Of a DNA stretch of 6,601 nt, positions 1-6,601 are shown piece by piece. The stretch lies in contig DGGQ01000169.1 in assembly GCA_002392275.1 (NCBI GenBank), forward strand, positions 8,180 through 14,780, written 5' to 3'. The translations under genes and the position numbers were made by a program. Under the pieces are notes generated by a model that ran no database searches, was not told the origin of the DNA, and saw nothing but the letters and a program-made list of their open reading frames with translations. The stretch is from Treponema sp. UBA3870. GTDB lineage: Bacteria > Spirochaetota > Spirochaetia > Treponematales > Treponemataceae. How positions within the stretch are numbered: position 1 is the stretch's first letter; each line of letters opens with the position of its first letter.

Positions 1-412
1 TCTGATTTTAGGAATCGGTATATTTGCGTTCGACAAGTTTTTTAACGACATAATGAAATTTGTGGAGCCGCTTTTGAAAAAAATTCTTTCGACTGGAGAG
101 TATTCGGTCAATCCGGGAATGCTCTACACAGTCTGTCAGTTTTGCGCTCTGATGATTTTTACAGGATTTGTTTTTTGGCTCAACAAGTCCTGCGAGGCGC
201 ACATTGAAAACCGTTGCGAGGAGATTCTGGAAAACTATGTGCTGAACGAAAAAGACTTTTCCTCACTCAACCGTCTTGATTTGAAGGAGAGGGTCGTGAA
301 GGAAATATGCGGTGAAAAAAATGAACTCAAAAAAATAGCTTTGGTATCGGACAGGGACGAGATGGAAAAATTTGTGAAGGCTCTTCCGGCTCCACTGGAC
401 TCCGAAAAATAA
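1..412 (+). CDS. Hypothetical membrane protein, 3' part (5' end outside window)
   Basis: The reading frame is open from base 2 to the TAA at 410-412, giving 136 visible residues. An in-frame ATG lies at 53 but has no Shine-Dalgarno sequence before it, and the upstream codons encode a hydrophobic stretch (LILGIGIFAF), so the real start is probably left of the window. A second strongly hydrophobic segment (visible residues about 40-60, MLYTVCQFCALMIFTGFVFWL without its ends) looks like a transmembrane helix. It is followed by a highly charged tail of about 75 residues rich in Glu and Lys, probably helical and probably cytoplasmic. I recognise no family. The next gene starts 12 bp downstream, which suggests cotranscription and possibly a shared function. 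Coding status is well supported; the function is unknown. Confidence 0.72.
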   Translation, partial: LILGIGIFAFDKFFNDIMKFVEPLLKKILSTGEYSVNPGMLYTVCQFCALMIFTGFVFWLNKSCEAHIENRCEEILENYVLNEKDFSSLNRLDLKERVVKEICGEKNELKKIALVSDRDEMEKFVKALPAPLDSEK

Positions 413-416
413 GAGG
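413..416 (+). promoter_or_regulatory. Ribosome binding site of the 718-codon gene
   Basis: GAGG directly follows the TAA stop of the upstream gene and sits 8 nt before the ATG at 425. This placement fixes the start of the 718-codon gene and suggests translational coupling with the membrane protein gene. The 9-mer TAAGAGGAA found here recurs before the TPR gene at 6167-6175. Confidence 0.7.
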
Positions 417-424
417 AACGTAAA

Positions 425-2581
425 ATGGAAAACGAAATTGTTGAAGGAAAAAATATTCTATCCGGCGGTGTGGCCACTGACAGCTATAGACGCGCTCTAA
501 AGAAAAATGAGGCAAAGGTTCTGGCCGCGATTGGAAAATCTGGATACAATCTTTCCGCCGACCAGCTCTACCAGATGTCCGAGGATTTTTTTCAGGACGG
601 TCTGGATAAATTTATTTTTGAGGATTTCATGGGAGAGGATCACTGCCCAATCCTTGCTTTTTCAGATACGCTTCTTGAAAAAATCTACCAGAAGCCCGAA
701 AAATTTGCTCTCGGGAAAAGCCGTTTTTTTGAGGCCGCCCGGCTTGGTTCAATGGAAGAAAAATATCTTCTTCGCAAGGAACGTGTCGATGACATCATAA
801 TGAAATGCTGCATGGACGGAAAAAATCCTTCGACAAATATTTCTGACGAACTTTTTGCGCGTATGCTCGATGTGGTGGAATTCAACAGCTCTCCAAAGTC
901 TTTGGAATCATGCACGGTGCTTTTGAAAACACGTGTTGCGAGAACAAAATCCGCGCTGACTCCAAAGGGCTTTGGTCCTTTCAAAAAAAAGATTTCCGAC
1001 ACAGAAAAGGAGAACGCTCTTTCTGCTTTTGAAAAATCTGCGTCAAAAGTTTTTGAGTCGCTTGGGCGGATTGTCTCCAGCTGCACCGAAAATGTCTGGA
1101 CTGATTTTTATGACAGGGTTTCGCCGCTTGCAATCGAGGAGCTTTTTGTTTTGATTGACGAGGCCCGCAAAAATTTTGGTCGCGGTCCGGACGAAAAAAA
1201 ATCGCTCAACATTTCATACGAGGAATTTCTTTTGCAGTTCATCAACTACTACGTGAGCGTGACGCGGATAAAAAAACTTGGCGAGGAGGGTGACTTTGTT
1301 CCAATATCAAACTGGAAACTGAACGAGGCATTCAGAATCCTTGGGGAGTATTCGAGCAATCCCGGAATCCAGTACCAGATGATTGAAAAATATGCAAAGG
1401 AAAAAAACAACATGATGATTTATTTTCCGTTTGAAATCATCAGCGACATTCTTTGCAAAAGCGACAGTGGCTGGGACATCAACAAAAAATGTCTTGATGT
1501 TGTTTTCGAGGTGGCGCACGAGAGGTCGGATGAAAGACCAAAAGTCGAAAAACTTGTGACGCAGGTTGTGGCGGATCCATCACGGGACGAGCGTGTAAGG
1601 ACGGAGGCTTTCACCCGTTACTTTGATTTGTCAAGGGAAGATTTGGTGACTCTTGTTCCGTGGATAAGGGACAATATTGTTCCAAAAGTTTTTACAGGAA
1701 AATACAGCAGGGTCTCCGTTTCGGTTGCCGGAAAAATTTTAAGTCTCGACGGAACTGATGGAGCGGACGACGGGCTTGATGCCTCAAGACAAAAATGTGT
1801 TGACTATCTGAAGGAGAATTATGAATCGGACCCGCTTGAAATTTTGAACACGATTAAGAATTTCCTCTGCCTGAAGTCGTGCAAAAATTCCGTGCTGAAG
1901 GAAAAAATCTACGACCAGTTTTATTCTACTTTCGGGGAGGACAGCGCAAAAAAAATCCAGTTCAACCGTGAGATTCTGGAGGACCTCCGCGATGATGAAA
2001 ACTCGTCCGCTTTTTTGTGCCACATCTGCTATGCGACCGTTGAGATGGCCGGAAGTTTCAGCGATTCCCAGAAAACGGTTCTCAAGGACAGCGTGGACTA
2101 TCTTCTTTCAAAGGCCGCATCCGGGGACGAAGGTGTTGGCGGAATCCTTGTGAAATTTATTTTCGGTGGAATGGAGGAGGGGGTGGCCCGGGACTGTCTT
2201 CTGAAAATCTGTGGATTCGGGAACAATGTATCAAGGTCAGTCTGCTTTTCTCTGGTCGAAAAAATCTGCCGCAAAAATGAGAAGGTGGATGGACCTTGGC
2301 GTGCATCTGTTTTGAAAATCTGCCTGGACTGGCTTCTGCGCCAATGGTCGGACGAAAATCTTGATGTGGACAAAATGCTGCTGGTCTTTCTTTCGACAGA
2401 TTTTTCCACCGACGATTTTTCTTTGTCGGAGTATGGTAAAAAATCTCTTAACCATATCTGGAGCAGAAATGAAAAACATTCTCCGCTGTGGCAGGATATA
2501 AAGTTCGACTATATACAGACCGTCTCGAATTGCAGGAGCGTTGACATTCTGCAGTACGCGTTCGAGAAGGCCTGCAGATAG
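425..2581 (+). CDS. Large hypothetical cytoplasmic protein, probably alpha-helical repeat (solenoid) fold
   Basis: This 718-codon frame runs from an ATG with a good Shine-Dalgarno site to a TAG at 2579-2581. I do not recognise the family. There is no signal peptide and no transmembrane segment. About 19 cysteines are scattered without a metal-site pattern, which fits a cytoplasmic protein. The sequence is rich in amphipathic helix-like stretches with alternating Leu/Ile/Phe and Lys/Glu. Near the C-terminus a KIC tripeptide recurs at residues 594, 613 and 631, an 18-19 residue step that suits paired helices of a HEAT/ARM-like solenoid; this fold is inference. No nuclease, ATPase (Walker) or GreA-type C-terminal motif was found. 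The gene follows a membrane protein gene after 12 bp and ends 6 bp from the convergent uvrC stop. It contains three A8 tracts. It may be a scaffold working with the upstream membrane protein, but nothing proves this. Confidence 0.85.
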   Translation: MENEIVEGKNILSGGVATDSYRRALKKNEAKVLAAIGKSGYNLSADQLYQMSEDFFQDGLDKFIFEDFMGEDHCPILAFSDTLLEKIYQKPEKFALGKSRFFEAARLGSMEEKYLLRKERVDDIIMKCCMDGKNPSTNISDELFARMLDVVEFNSSPKSLESCTVLLKTRVARTKSALTPKGFGPFKKKISDTEKENALSAFEKSASKVFESLGRIVSSCTENVWTDFYDRVSPLAIEELFVLIDEARKNFGRGPDEKKSLNISYEEFLLQFINYYVSVTRIKKLGEEGDFVPISNWKLNEAFRILGEYSSNPGIQYQMIEKYAKEKNNMMIYFPFEIISDILCKSDSGWDINKKCLDVVFEVAHERSDERPKVEKLVTQVVADPSRDERVRTEAFTRYFDLSREDLVTLVPWIRDNIVPKVFTGKYSRVSVSVAGKILSLDGTDGADDGLDASRQKCVDYLKENYESDPLEILNTIKNFLCLKSCKNSVLKEKIYDQFYSTFGEDSAKKIQFNREILEDLRDDENSSAFLCHICYATVEMAGSFSDSQKTVLKDSVDYLLSKAASGDEGVGGILVKFIFGGMEEGVARDCLLKICGFGNNVSRSVCFSLVEKICRKNEKVDGPWRASVLKICLDWLLRQWSDENLDVDKMLLVFLSTDFSTDDFSLSEYGKKSLNHIWSRNEKHSPLWQDIKFDYIQTVSNCRSVDILQYAFEKACR

Positions 2582-2587
2582 TTTTGC

Positions 2588-4579
2588 CTAGTCGCCGTTG
2601 TCCCCGTCATCAATGCTTGCGACCATTTCAGAACCGTCGTCATCATCGGCTGCGAGCTTTGCCATGTCGGAGACCATTTTGTATCTGGCGGCCTTTTGCC
2701 ATGTTGTTCCTGCCTCATCAAGCGACAGCATCTGGCGGTCCTGTTTTTCCTTTTGATTTTTGACAGCAATTTTTGCCGCCATAAGAATTTTGGTCGCCCC
2801 GTCCGCTCTGATGTGGAGAAGCTGAGCAATGTCCGACTCGCTTGATTCTGCAAGGGCTGCGAGCGTTCCATATTTTTTCATCAAGAGCCTGTCCCTTTCC
2901 TTTCCAACTCCCGGAAGCTCTGTGAAAGGGGAGACCGTGTTTTCCTTTGTGCGCAGGTTCTGGTTGCGGCTTGTTGCGAATCGGTGCGTCTCGTCGCGGA
3001 CCCTCTGCAAAAGTCTGAGCGCGTCGCTTCTTTTTGGAAGGCAGATTGGTTTTTCGGAGTGGGGTAGCCAGATTTCCTCATCCCTTTTTGCAAGTCCCGC
3101 AATCGGTATGTCAAGGTCTAGGGACTTCAGTATTCCGTCAACGGCGTTCACCTGTCCAATTCCACCGTCAATCAAAATCAGGTCGGGCAGCTCCTTTTTT
3201 TCGTTGACCAGCCTTGTGTATCTCCTGGACGTGGCCTCCCTCATCGACTGGAAATCATCGATATAACCGTCCGTGGTCTTGAGCCTGAAATATCTGTAGC
3301 TTTTTTTGTCAGGGTTTCCGTTCTGGAACACAATCAGCGACGCGACCGGGAATTTTCCACCGATATGCGCTATGTCGAATCCCTCAATCCTTGCGGGCAG
3401 CTTTGGAAGTCCAAGAACCTTCTTAAGCTCCTCCATTGCGGGCCAGTCACCGCGTTCCCTGAGTCTCCTTGTGATGTCCTCCTTCGCGTTCTGTCTTGCC
3501 ATCTCGATTGCCGCGCCGTGCAGCTTTGACGACGGGGCTGATTCGTCTACCATCGTTATGCAGTCGTCGATCCCATAGTTCTCGGAGAACCATCGCGACA
3601 TGCAGTCCATGCCCTCCTGCCACATCACGTAGATTTTTGGTGGGACCGTCTCCTTTTCGGTGTAGTACGCCCCCATGAACTCCGGCACAATCTCCGTATC
3701 CTCGTTCAGCGTCACAGTCCGGTAGTTGTCTCGCCCAAGAAGTTTTCCGCCCCGGATTTTCAGGACAGTGAAACTTACAAGCTCTCCCTCACGCCATGAC
3801 GCTATGTAGTCCCTGTCGTCACCGTCGAATCCTTCCACGACGTTCTGGTTCTGGAGTATGGAGAGAGCCTTGAGTCCGTCCCTCAGCCTTGCGGCCTTCT
3901 CAAAGTTGAGCGATTTTGCCGCATCCCTCATCTCGTTTTCAATTTTTTTTATGGTTTCGTCCCCTTTGTTCTCAAGAAGAGTGGATATTTCTTCGATAAA
4001 TTCAGCATAGGTGGACTTGTCGCATTTTCCCAGACATGGGGCCAGACATCTGCCTATGTGGTAGTACATGCAGGCCGATCCGCTTTTTTTGTGGAAAGAC
4101 TTGCAGTGGCGTAACGGATAGATTTCGTAGAGTGTTTCTATAAATGTATCCAGGGCCGCCGCATCGGGAAAGGGTCCGAAGTATCTGGAGCCGTCCTGCA
4201 CGATATTGCGCGTCTTGAAGATTCTGGGGAATTCCTCCTTGGTGATTCTCAGAACCGGATAGGATTTTCCGTCCTTCAGGTCGATGTTGTACCGTGGTGT
4301 GTGCTGCTTGATGAGGTTGTTCTCCAGAAGGAACGCCTCGTACTCGTTGTTCGTGGTGATGTATTCAATGCTCCGGGCATGGCTTACCAGCAATCTTGTC
4401 TTTATGTCCTTGTTTCCACTAAAATAGGACGTGAGACGGTTCTTGAGGTTCTTCGCCTTGCCGACATAGATTATGGCTCCCTCCCCATTGCGCCAGAGGT
4501 ATACTCCGCTTTGGTCGGGTGCCTTCAGGGCTGTCTGGTGAAGGATTTCCCTTGGTCCAAGTTTTTCTTCCTGGTCCAT
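2588..4579 (-). CDS. uvrC: UvrABC excinuclease subunit C
   Basis: UvrC makes both incisions flanking a DNA lesion after UvrA/UvrB recognition, in the cytoplasm. With the start at 4579 the protein has 663 residues, close to the family's usual size. The N-terminal GIY-YIG nuclease (about 15-100) shows GVY (Y27), YVGKAKNLKNR (Y38, K41, R48) and the LLE glutamate (E86), then the LKDGKSYP motif. Four cysteines (159, 170, 178, 182) match the UvrC iron-sulfur site. A UVR motif that binds UvrB lies near 204-238. The RNase H-like C-terminal nuclease has D402 (FDIAHIGG), D471 (LILIDGG) and H532 (RDETHRFA). A helix-hairpin-helix (about 552-600, LPGVGKERDRLL) follows, then an acidic tail. The frame extends upstream to an ATG at 4672, adding 31 Pro/Ser-rich residues that do not resemble UvrC; 4579 is preferred by homology and by the candidate promoter. 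The gene is complete, with no frameshift. Confidence 0.97.
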   Translation of the reverse strand: MDQEEKLGPREILHQTALKAPDQSGVYLWRNGEGAIIYVGKAKNLKNRLTSYFSGNKDIKTRLLVSHARSIEYITTNNEYEAFLLENNLIKQHTPRYNIDLKDGKSYPVLRITKEEFPRIFKTRNIVQDGSRYFGPFPDAAALDTFIETLYEIYPLRHCKSFHKKSGSACMYYHIGRCLAPCLGKCDKSTYAEFIEEISTLLENKGDETIKKIENEMRDAAKSLNFEKAARLRDGLKALSILQNQNVVEGFDGDDRDYIASWREGELVSFTVLKIRGGKLLGRDNYRTVTLNEDTEIVPEFMGAYYTEKETVPPKIYVMWQEGMDCMSRWFSENYGIDDCITMVDESAPSSKLHGAAIEMARQNAKEDITRRLRERGDWPAMEELKKVLGLPKLPARIEGFDIAHIGGKFPVASLIVFQNGNPDKKSYRYFRLKTTDGYIDDFQSMREATSRRYTRLVNEKKELPDLILIDGGIGQVNAVDGILKSLDLDIPIAGLAKRDEEIWLPHSEKPICLPKRSDALRLLQRVRDETHRFATSRNQNLRTKENTVSPFTELPGVGKERDRLLMKKYGTLAALAESSESDIAQLLHIRADGATKILMAAKIAVKNQKEKQDRQMLSLDEAGTTWQKAARYKMVSDMAKLAADDDDGSEMVASIDDGDNGD

Positions 4580-4616
4580 GGGTGTCCGGCTGGATGCTCC
4601 TTCCGTGTTTGGAGGA

Positions 4617-4645
4617 TTGCGCGCCGCTTGAGGTGGTGTTATATT
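4617..4645 (+). promoter_or_regulatory. Candidate sigma-70-type promoter of the LamG-FN3 gene
   Basis: A -10-like box TATATT (4640-4645, 5 of 6 to consensus) lies 17 bp after a weak -35-like TTGCGC (4617-4622, 3 of 6). Transcription would start near 4652, giving a leader of about 15 nt before the ATG at 4667. The -35 match is poor, so this is only a candidate. Its -10 overlaps the uvrC candidate -10 on the other strand. Confidence 0.35.
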
Positions 4646-4666
4646 TGATGATGGGTGGTCAGACAA
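4638..4666 (-). promoter_or_regulatory. Candidate sigma-70-type promoter of uvrC
   Basis: Read on the minus strand, TTGTCT (4666-4661, 4 of 6 to TTGACA) is followed by a 17-bp spacer and TATAAC (4643-4638, 5 of 6 to TATAAT). Transcription would begin near 4631, about 50 nt before the preferred uvrC start at 4579, and would exclude the upstream ATG at 4672. The -35 box abuts the start codon of the divergent LamG gene. I see no LexA-type operator palindrome in the gap, so SOS control is not indicated. Confidence 0.45.
4653..4658 (+). promoter_or_regulatory. Probable ribosome binding site of the LamG-FN3 gene
   Basis: GGGTGG resembles GGAGG with one mismatch and lies 8 nt before the ATG at 4667. 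The alternative in-frame GTG at 4655 lies inside this site and has no Shine-Dalgarno sequence of its own, so the ATG at 4667 is preferred. That start also gives a compact signal peptide. Confidence 0.5.
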
Positions 4667-6163
4667 ATGCATAGCAAGAGAATACTTTTTTTATCGATAT
4701 TTTGTCTACTGATTGCGGTGTCCGCTTTCGCAGATGAAAAAGTGATAACGCTCGGTGGAAAATCCGGGTGGACAAAAATTCAGAGGATGGACGGCGTTAC
4801 CATGGGCTCCGGCAGGTATGGATACGACTGTATTCAGCTGGACACAAACAACCGCGATGTGGGTAACGCTACGGATCTTCTCCTTGATTTTGAGGACGGT
4901 GCGTTTGGTGATGTGGCGGGAAAGTACACCGTCCGTTCCAACTCGTTCCAACATTCTGCCTCCGCAAAGATGGGGAAGGGGTCCGCGCTGAGTCGTGGGA
5001 ATGGTGGAATGCGTCTTTCGGGCGGAAGGGACACAGTTTTTGGAAAGTCGGGTCTGGTCGGTTCGTTTATGATTGAGTTCTGGCTGAATCCGTCTGTTGC
5101 CGAGAACGGTGAGATTGTTCTTTCATGGAGGTCGTCCCGCACGGAAAATGGATGGCCCCTCTACCAGATGATTTCCGCAAGTTTTTTCAACAACCATTTC
5201 CACTGGGAATTCACGAACGTGTTCAGCGGATACAAGGACAACGGCGGACAGGTCTCGCTTTCAAGCTACAAGACCATAGTTCCGAACGTGTGGGCGCACC
5301 ATTCAATCAGCTTTGACGAGGACACGGGCCTTATGGAGTACCGCATCGACGGGAAGCTGGAGGACATGAAGTATGTGACATCCAACGGAAGGGAGAGCGG
5401 TTCAATCTACAGTCCATATCTTGGTGTGGTTGCCGACCTTGAAATCTGTCCGTCATACACTGGACGCATTGACGATTTCCATATCCAGCGTTCGACCGAA
5501 AGCAGGAGCGCGTCTTCCCTCAGGTACGACTCTTTCAAAAGCACCGGCGGAACCTTTATAACCGAGCCGATTCTTGTCTCAAGATGCGCAATCCTCAACC
5601 GCGTTGACGCAATCACCAGCGAGCCGGCGCAGACGGATGTTGTCATGTACGTGAGGAGCGGCGACAACTATTTCAGCTGGACCGACAGCGAGCCTGCATG
5701 GATTCCGGTGGACAACAACCAGCGCATAGAGGATGTTACAGGGATGTACTTCCAGGTGAAGGTTGACCTCTATCCAGACGGGGGCGGGTCAAAAACTCCG
5801 TCGGTGACACAGCTTGACCTGCATTTCACCGAACATCTTTCACCGATTCCACCGTTCACACTTGTTGCGGAGGCCGGAAACGGCCAGGTGACATTGACAT
5901 GGAGCTATTCCGTTGACGACGATGCCGGCGGATACTATATCTACTATGGCGAACGTCCGGGCGAATATCTTGGATGCGATGCCTACAAGGGGGACTCCCC
6001 AATCAATGTGGGCAACGTTAACAGGGTGACGCTTGACGGTCTAAAGAATGGCAAAATCTATTACTTTGCGGTCGCGACCTATTCAAAACTGGACGACCGG
6101 ATAATTGGAGTCCTTTCAAAGGAAGTCTATGCAAGACCCCTGAGAAAAGGTACAGCCTATTGA
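4667..6163 (+). CDS. Secreted LamG/concanavalin-like and fibronectin type III domain protein
   Basis: The protein has 498 residues from the ATG at 4667; a GTG at 4655 would add four. Residues 1-22 are a classic Sec signal peptide (KR, then a hydrophobic core) with a likely signal peptidase I site AFA before DEK; there is no lipobox cysteine. Residues about 70-275 read as a concanavalin A-like/LamG jelly roll: LLLDFEDG, SFMIEFWLNPS, WAHHSISFDEDTG, YRIDGK and the closing GRIDDFHIQRS. Residues about 290-390 look like a further beta domain (YFQVKVDLYPDGGG, then TPSVTQLDLHFTE). Residues about 395-488 form a fibronectin type III domain (PPFTLVAEAGNGQVTLTWS, YYIYYG, LKNGKIYYFAVAT). Such domains usually bind carbohydrate or protein; no glycosidase catalytic motif was seen. 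It probably acts in the periplasm or at the cell surface. The TPR gene follows after 16 bp. The ligand is unknown. Confidence 0.9.
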   Translation: MHSKRILFLSIFCLLIAVSAFADEKVITLGGKSGWTKIQRMDGVTMGSGRYGYDCIQLDTNNRDVGNATDLLLDFEDGAFGDVAGKYTVRSNSFQHSASAKMGKGSALSRGNGGMRLSGGRDTVFGKSGLVGSFMIEFWLNPSVAENGEIVLSWRSSRTENGWPLYQMISASFFNNHFHWEFTNVFSGYKDNGGQVSLSSYKTIVPNVWAHHSISFDEDTGLMEYRIDGKLEDMKYVTSNGRESGSIYSPYLGVVADLEICPSYTGRIDDFHIQRSTESRSASSLRYDSFKSTGGTFITEPILVSRCAILNRVDAITSEPAQTDVVMYVRSGDNYFSWTDSEPAWIPVDNNQRIEDVTGMYFQVKVDLYPDGGGSKTPSVTQLDLHFTEHLSPIPPFTLVAEAGNGQVTLTWSYSVDDDAGGYYIYYGERPGEYLGCDAYKGDSPINVGNVNRVTLDGLKNGKIYYFAVATYSKLDDRIIGVLSKEVYARPLRKGTAY

Positions 6164-6167
6164 TTTT

Positions 6168-6173
6168 AAGAGG
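6168..6173 (+). promoter_or_regulatory. Ribosome binding site of the TPR gene
   Basis: AAGAGG lies 6 nt before the ATG at 6180, separated from it by an A-only spacer, and only 4 nt after the TGA of the LamG gene. It fixes the start of the TPR gene and supports cotranslation from one mRNA. Confidence 0.75.
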
Positions 6174-6179
6174 AAAAAA

Positions 6180-6601
6180 ATGAGCGACAACAATTCCGAT
6201 GCGAGCCTGATGCTGGAGAGGGCGCACTCCGCTGTTCTTTCACGTGACTACAGTCTTGCCACACGTCTTTACAGGACCCTGCTGCAGTCCGATCCCGACA
6301 ACGCGGATTTGCTTTTTGCGCTTGGAGATCTGTACCAGAAATCCGGAAACGACGCAAAGGCAATCCCAATCTACAAGAGGCTTATAGAAAAGAATCCAAA
6401 GGATGTCGTCTCTATGAACTTTCTTGGCTCAATCTATCGGCGTATAAAGCAGTGGGACGATTCCATAGACATTCTTGAGAAGGCTGTCATTGTTGACGAG
6501 TCCAACATACAGACATTCTATAATCTGGGATTCACATACAAGCTGATGGGCAGAAACGAGGAGGCCATACAGTGCTTCAACACGGTCGTTGATGAAAATC
6601 C
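6180..6601 (+). CDS. Tetratricopeptide repeat (TPR) protein, 5' part (3' end outside window)
   Basis: The frame opens at ATG 6180 behind a good Shine-Dalgarno site and stays open to the right edge, giving 140 visible residues. It contains about four consecutive TPR units of 34 residues. The first is degenerate (from residue 8, ending LLQSDPDN). It is followed by ADLLFALGDLYQKSG with IPIYKRLIEKNPKD, VVSMNFLGSIYRRI with SIDILEKAVIVDESN, and IQTFYNLGFTYKLMG with EEAIQCFNTVVDENP. The conserved small residues (G, A) and the final Pro of each unit are visible. There is no signal peptide, so the visible part is expected to be cytoplasmic. TPR arrays bind proteins and serve as assembly scaffolds. The 16-bp gap to the LamG-FN3 gene suggests one operon. 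As I recall, TPR genes also lie near uvrC (TP0467) in Treponema pallidum; this should be checked. Downstream domains cannot be seen. Confidence 0.9.
   Translation, partial: MSDNNSDASLMLERAHSAVLSRDYSLATRLYRTLLQSDPDNADLLFALGDLYQKSGNDAKAIPIYKRLIEKNPKDVVSMNFLGSIYRRIKQWDDSIDILEKAVIVDESNIQTFYNLGFTYKLMGRNEEAIQCFNTVVDEN

Noticed and set aside
983..991. A AAA AAG slippery heptamer in phase in the 718-codon gene, as a possible programmed -1 frameshift
   Set aside because: The -1 frame stops after roughly 14 codons, no downstream stem-loop or upstream Shine-Dalgarno stimulator was evident, and the zero frame is intact for the whole gene.
685..1086. 133-codon minus-strand frame inside the orphan gene
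   Set aside because: It is opposite a long, well-started gene, with no ribosome binding site and no domain; a shadow frame.
2548..2585. Possible hairpin TCTGCAG/CTGCAGA followed by TTTT as a terminator at the convergent junction
   Set aside because: The stem is only 7 bp with a 17-nt loop, the T run is short and offset by three bases, and the repeat is built from the palindrome CTGCAG. Too weak to call.
2829..3266. 145-codon open frame antisense to uvrC
   Set aside because: It lies wholly inside a well-supported uvrC, has low-complexity Ser/Phe-rich composition and no ribosome binding site; it is a shadow frame.
4301..4648. 115-codon plus-strand open frame ending just before the LamG gene
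   Set aside because: It is antisense to the GIY-YIG coding region of uvrC and has no recognisable domain or start signal.
4580..4666. SOS (LexA) operator in front of uvrC
   Set aside because: No CTG-N10-CAG or GAAC-N4-GTTC type palindrome was seen in the gap.

Overview
The window carries five protein-coding genes on both strands, two of them cut by the window edges. No RNA gene, insertion sequence, CRISPR array or long repeat was seen. It looks like ordinary bacterial chromosome. The AAA-rich lysine usage, the UvrC sequence style and the company of uvrC with a TPR gene suggest a spirochaete, most likely Treponema-like. That assignment rests on recollection of Treponema gene content, not on a search, and is tentative.

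Layout. Positions 1-412 (+) hold the 3' part of a small membrane protein gene. It is followed after 12 bp, with a good Shine-Dalgarno site, by a 718-codon gene (425-2581, +) for a large soluble helical protein of unknown function; these two probably form an operon. This pair runs tail-to-tail into uvrC (2588-4579, -), with only 6 bp between the stop codons. uvrC encodes the nuclease subunit of UvrABC nucleotide excision repair and keeps every expected domain and catalytic residue. An 87-bp divergent gap (4580-4666) separates uvrC from a secreted LamG/concanavalin-like plus fibronectin type III protein (4667-6163, +). After 16 bp a TPR protein gene begins at 6180 and runs off the right edge; it is probably cotranscribed with the LamG gene.

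How they fit together. Only uvrC has a certain role. The exported LamG-FN3 protein and the TPR protein look like a two-gene unit for an envelope or extracellular binding function, but no direct partner can be read from the sequence. The most notable regulatory feature is the divergent gap, where candidate promoters for uvrC and for the LamG gene face each other with overlapping -10 boxes. I found no convincing novel defence, mobile or RNA-based system here. The most novel material is the 718-residue orphan protein with its membrane-protein neighbour.
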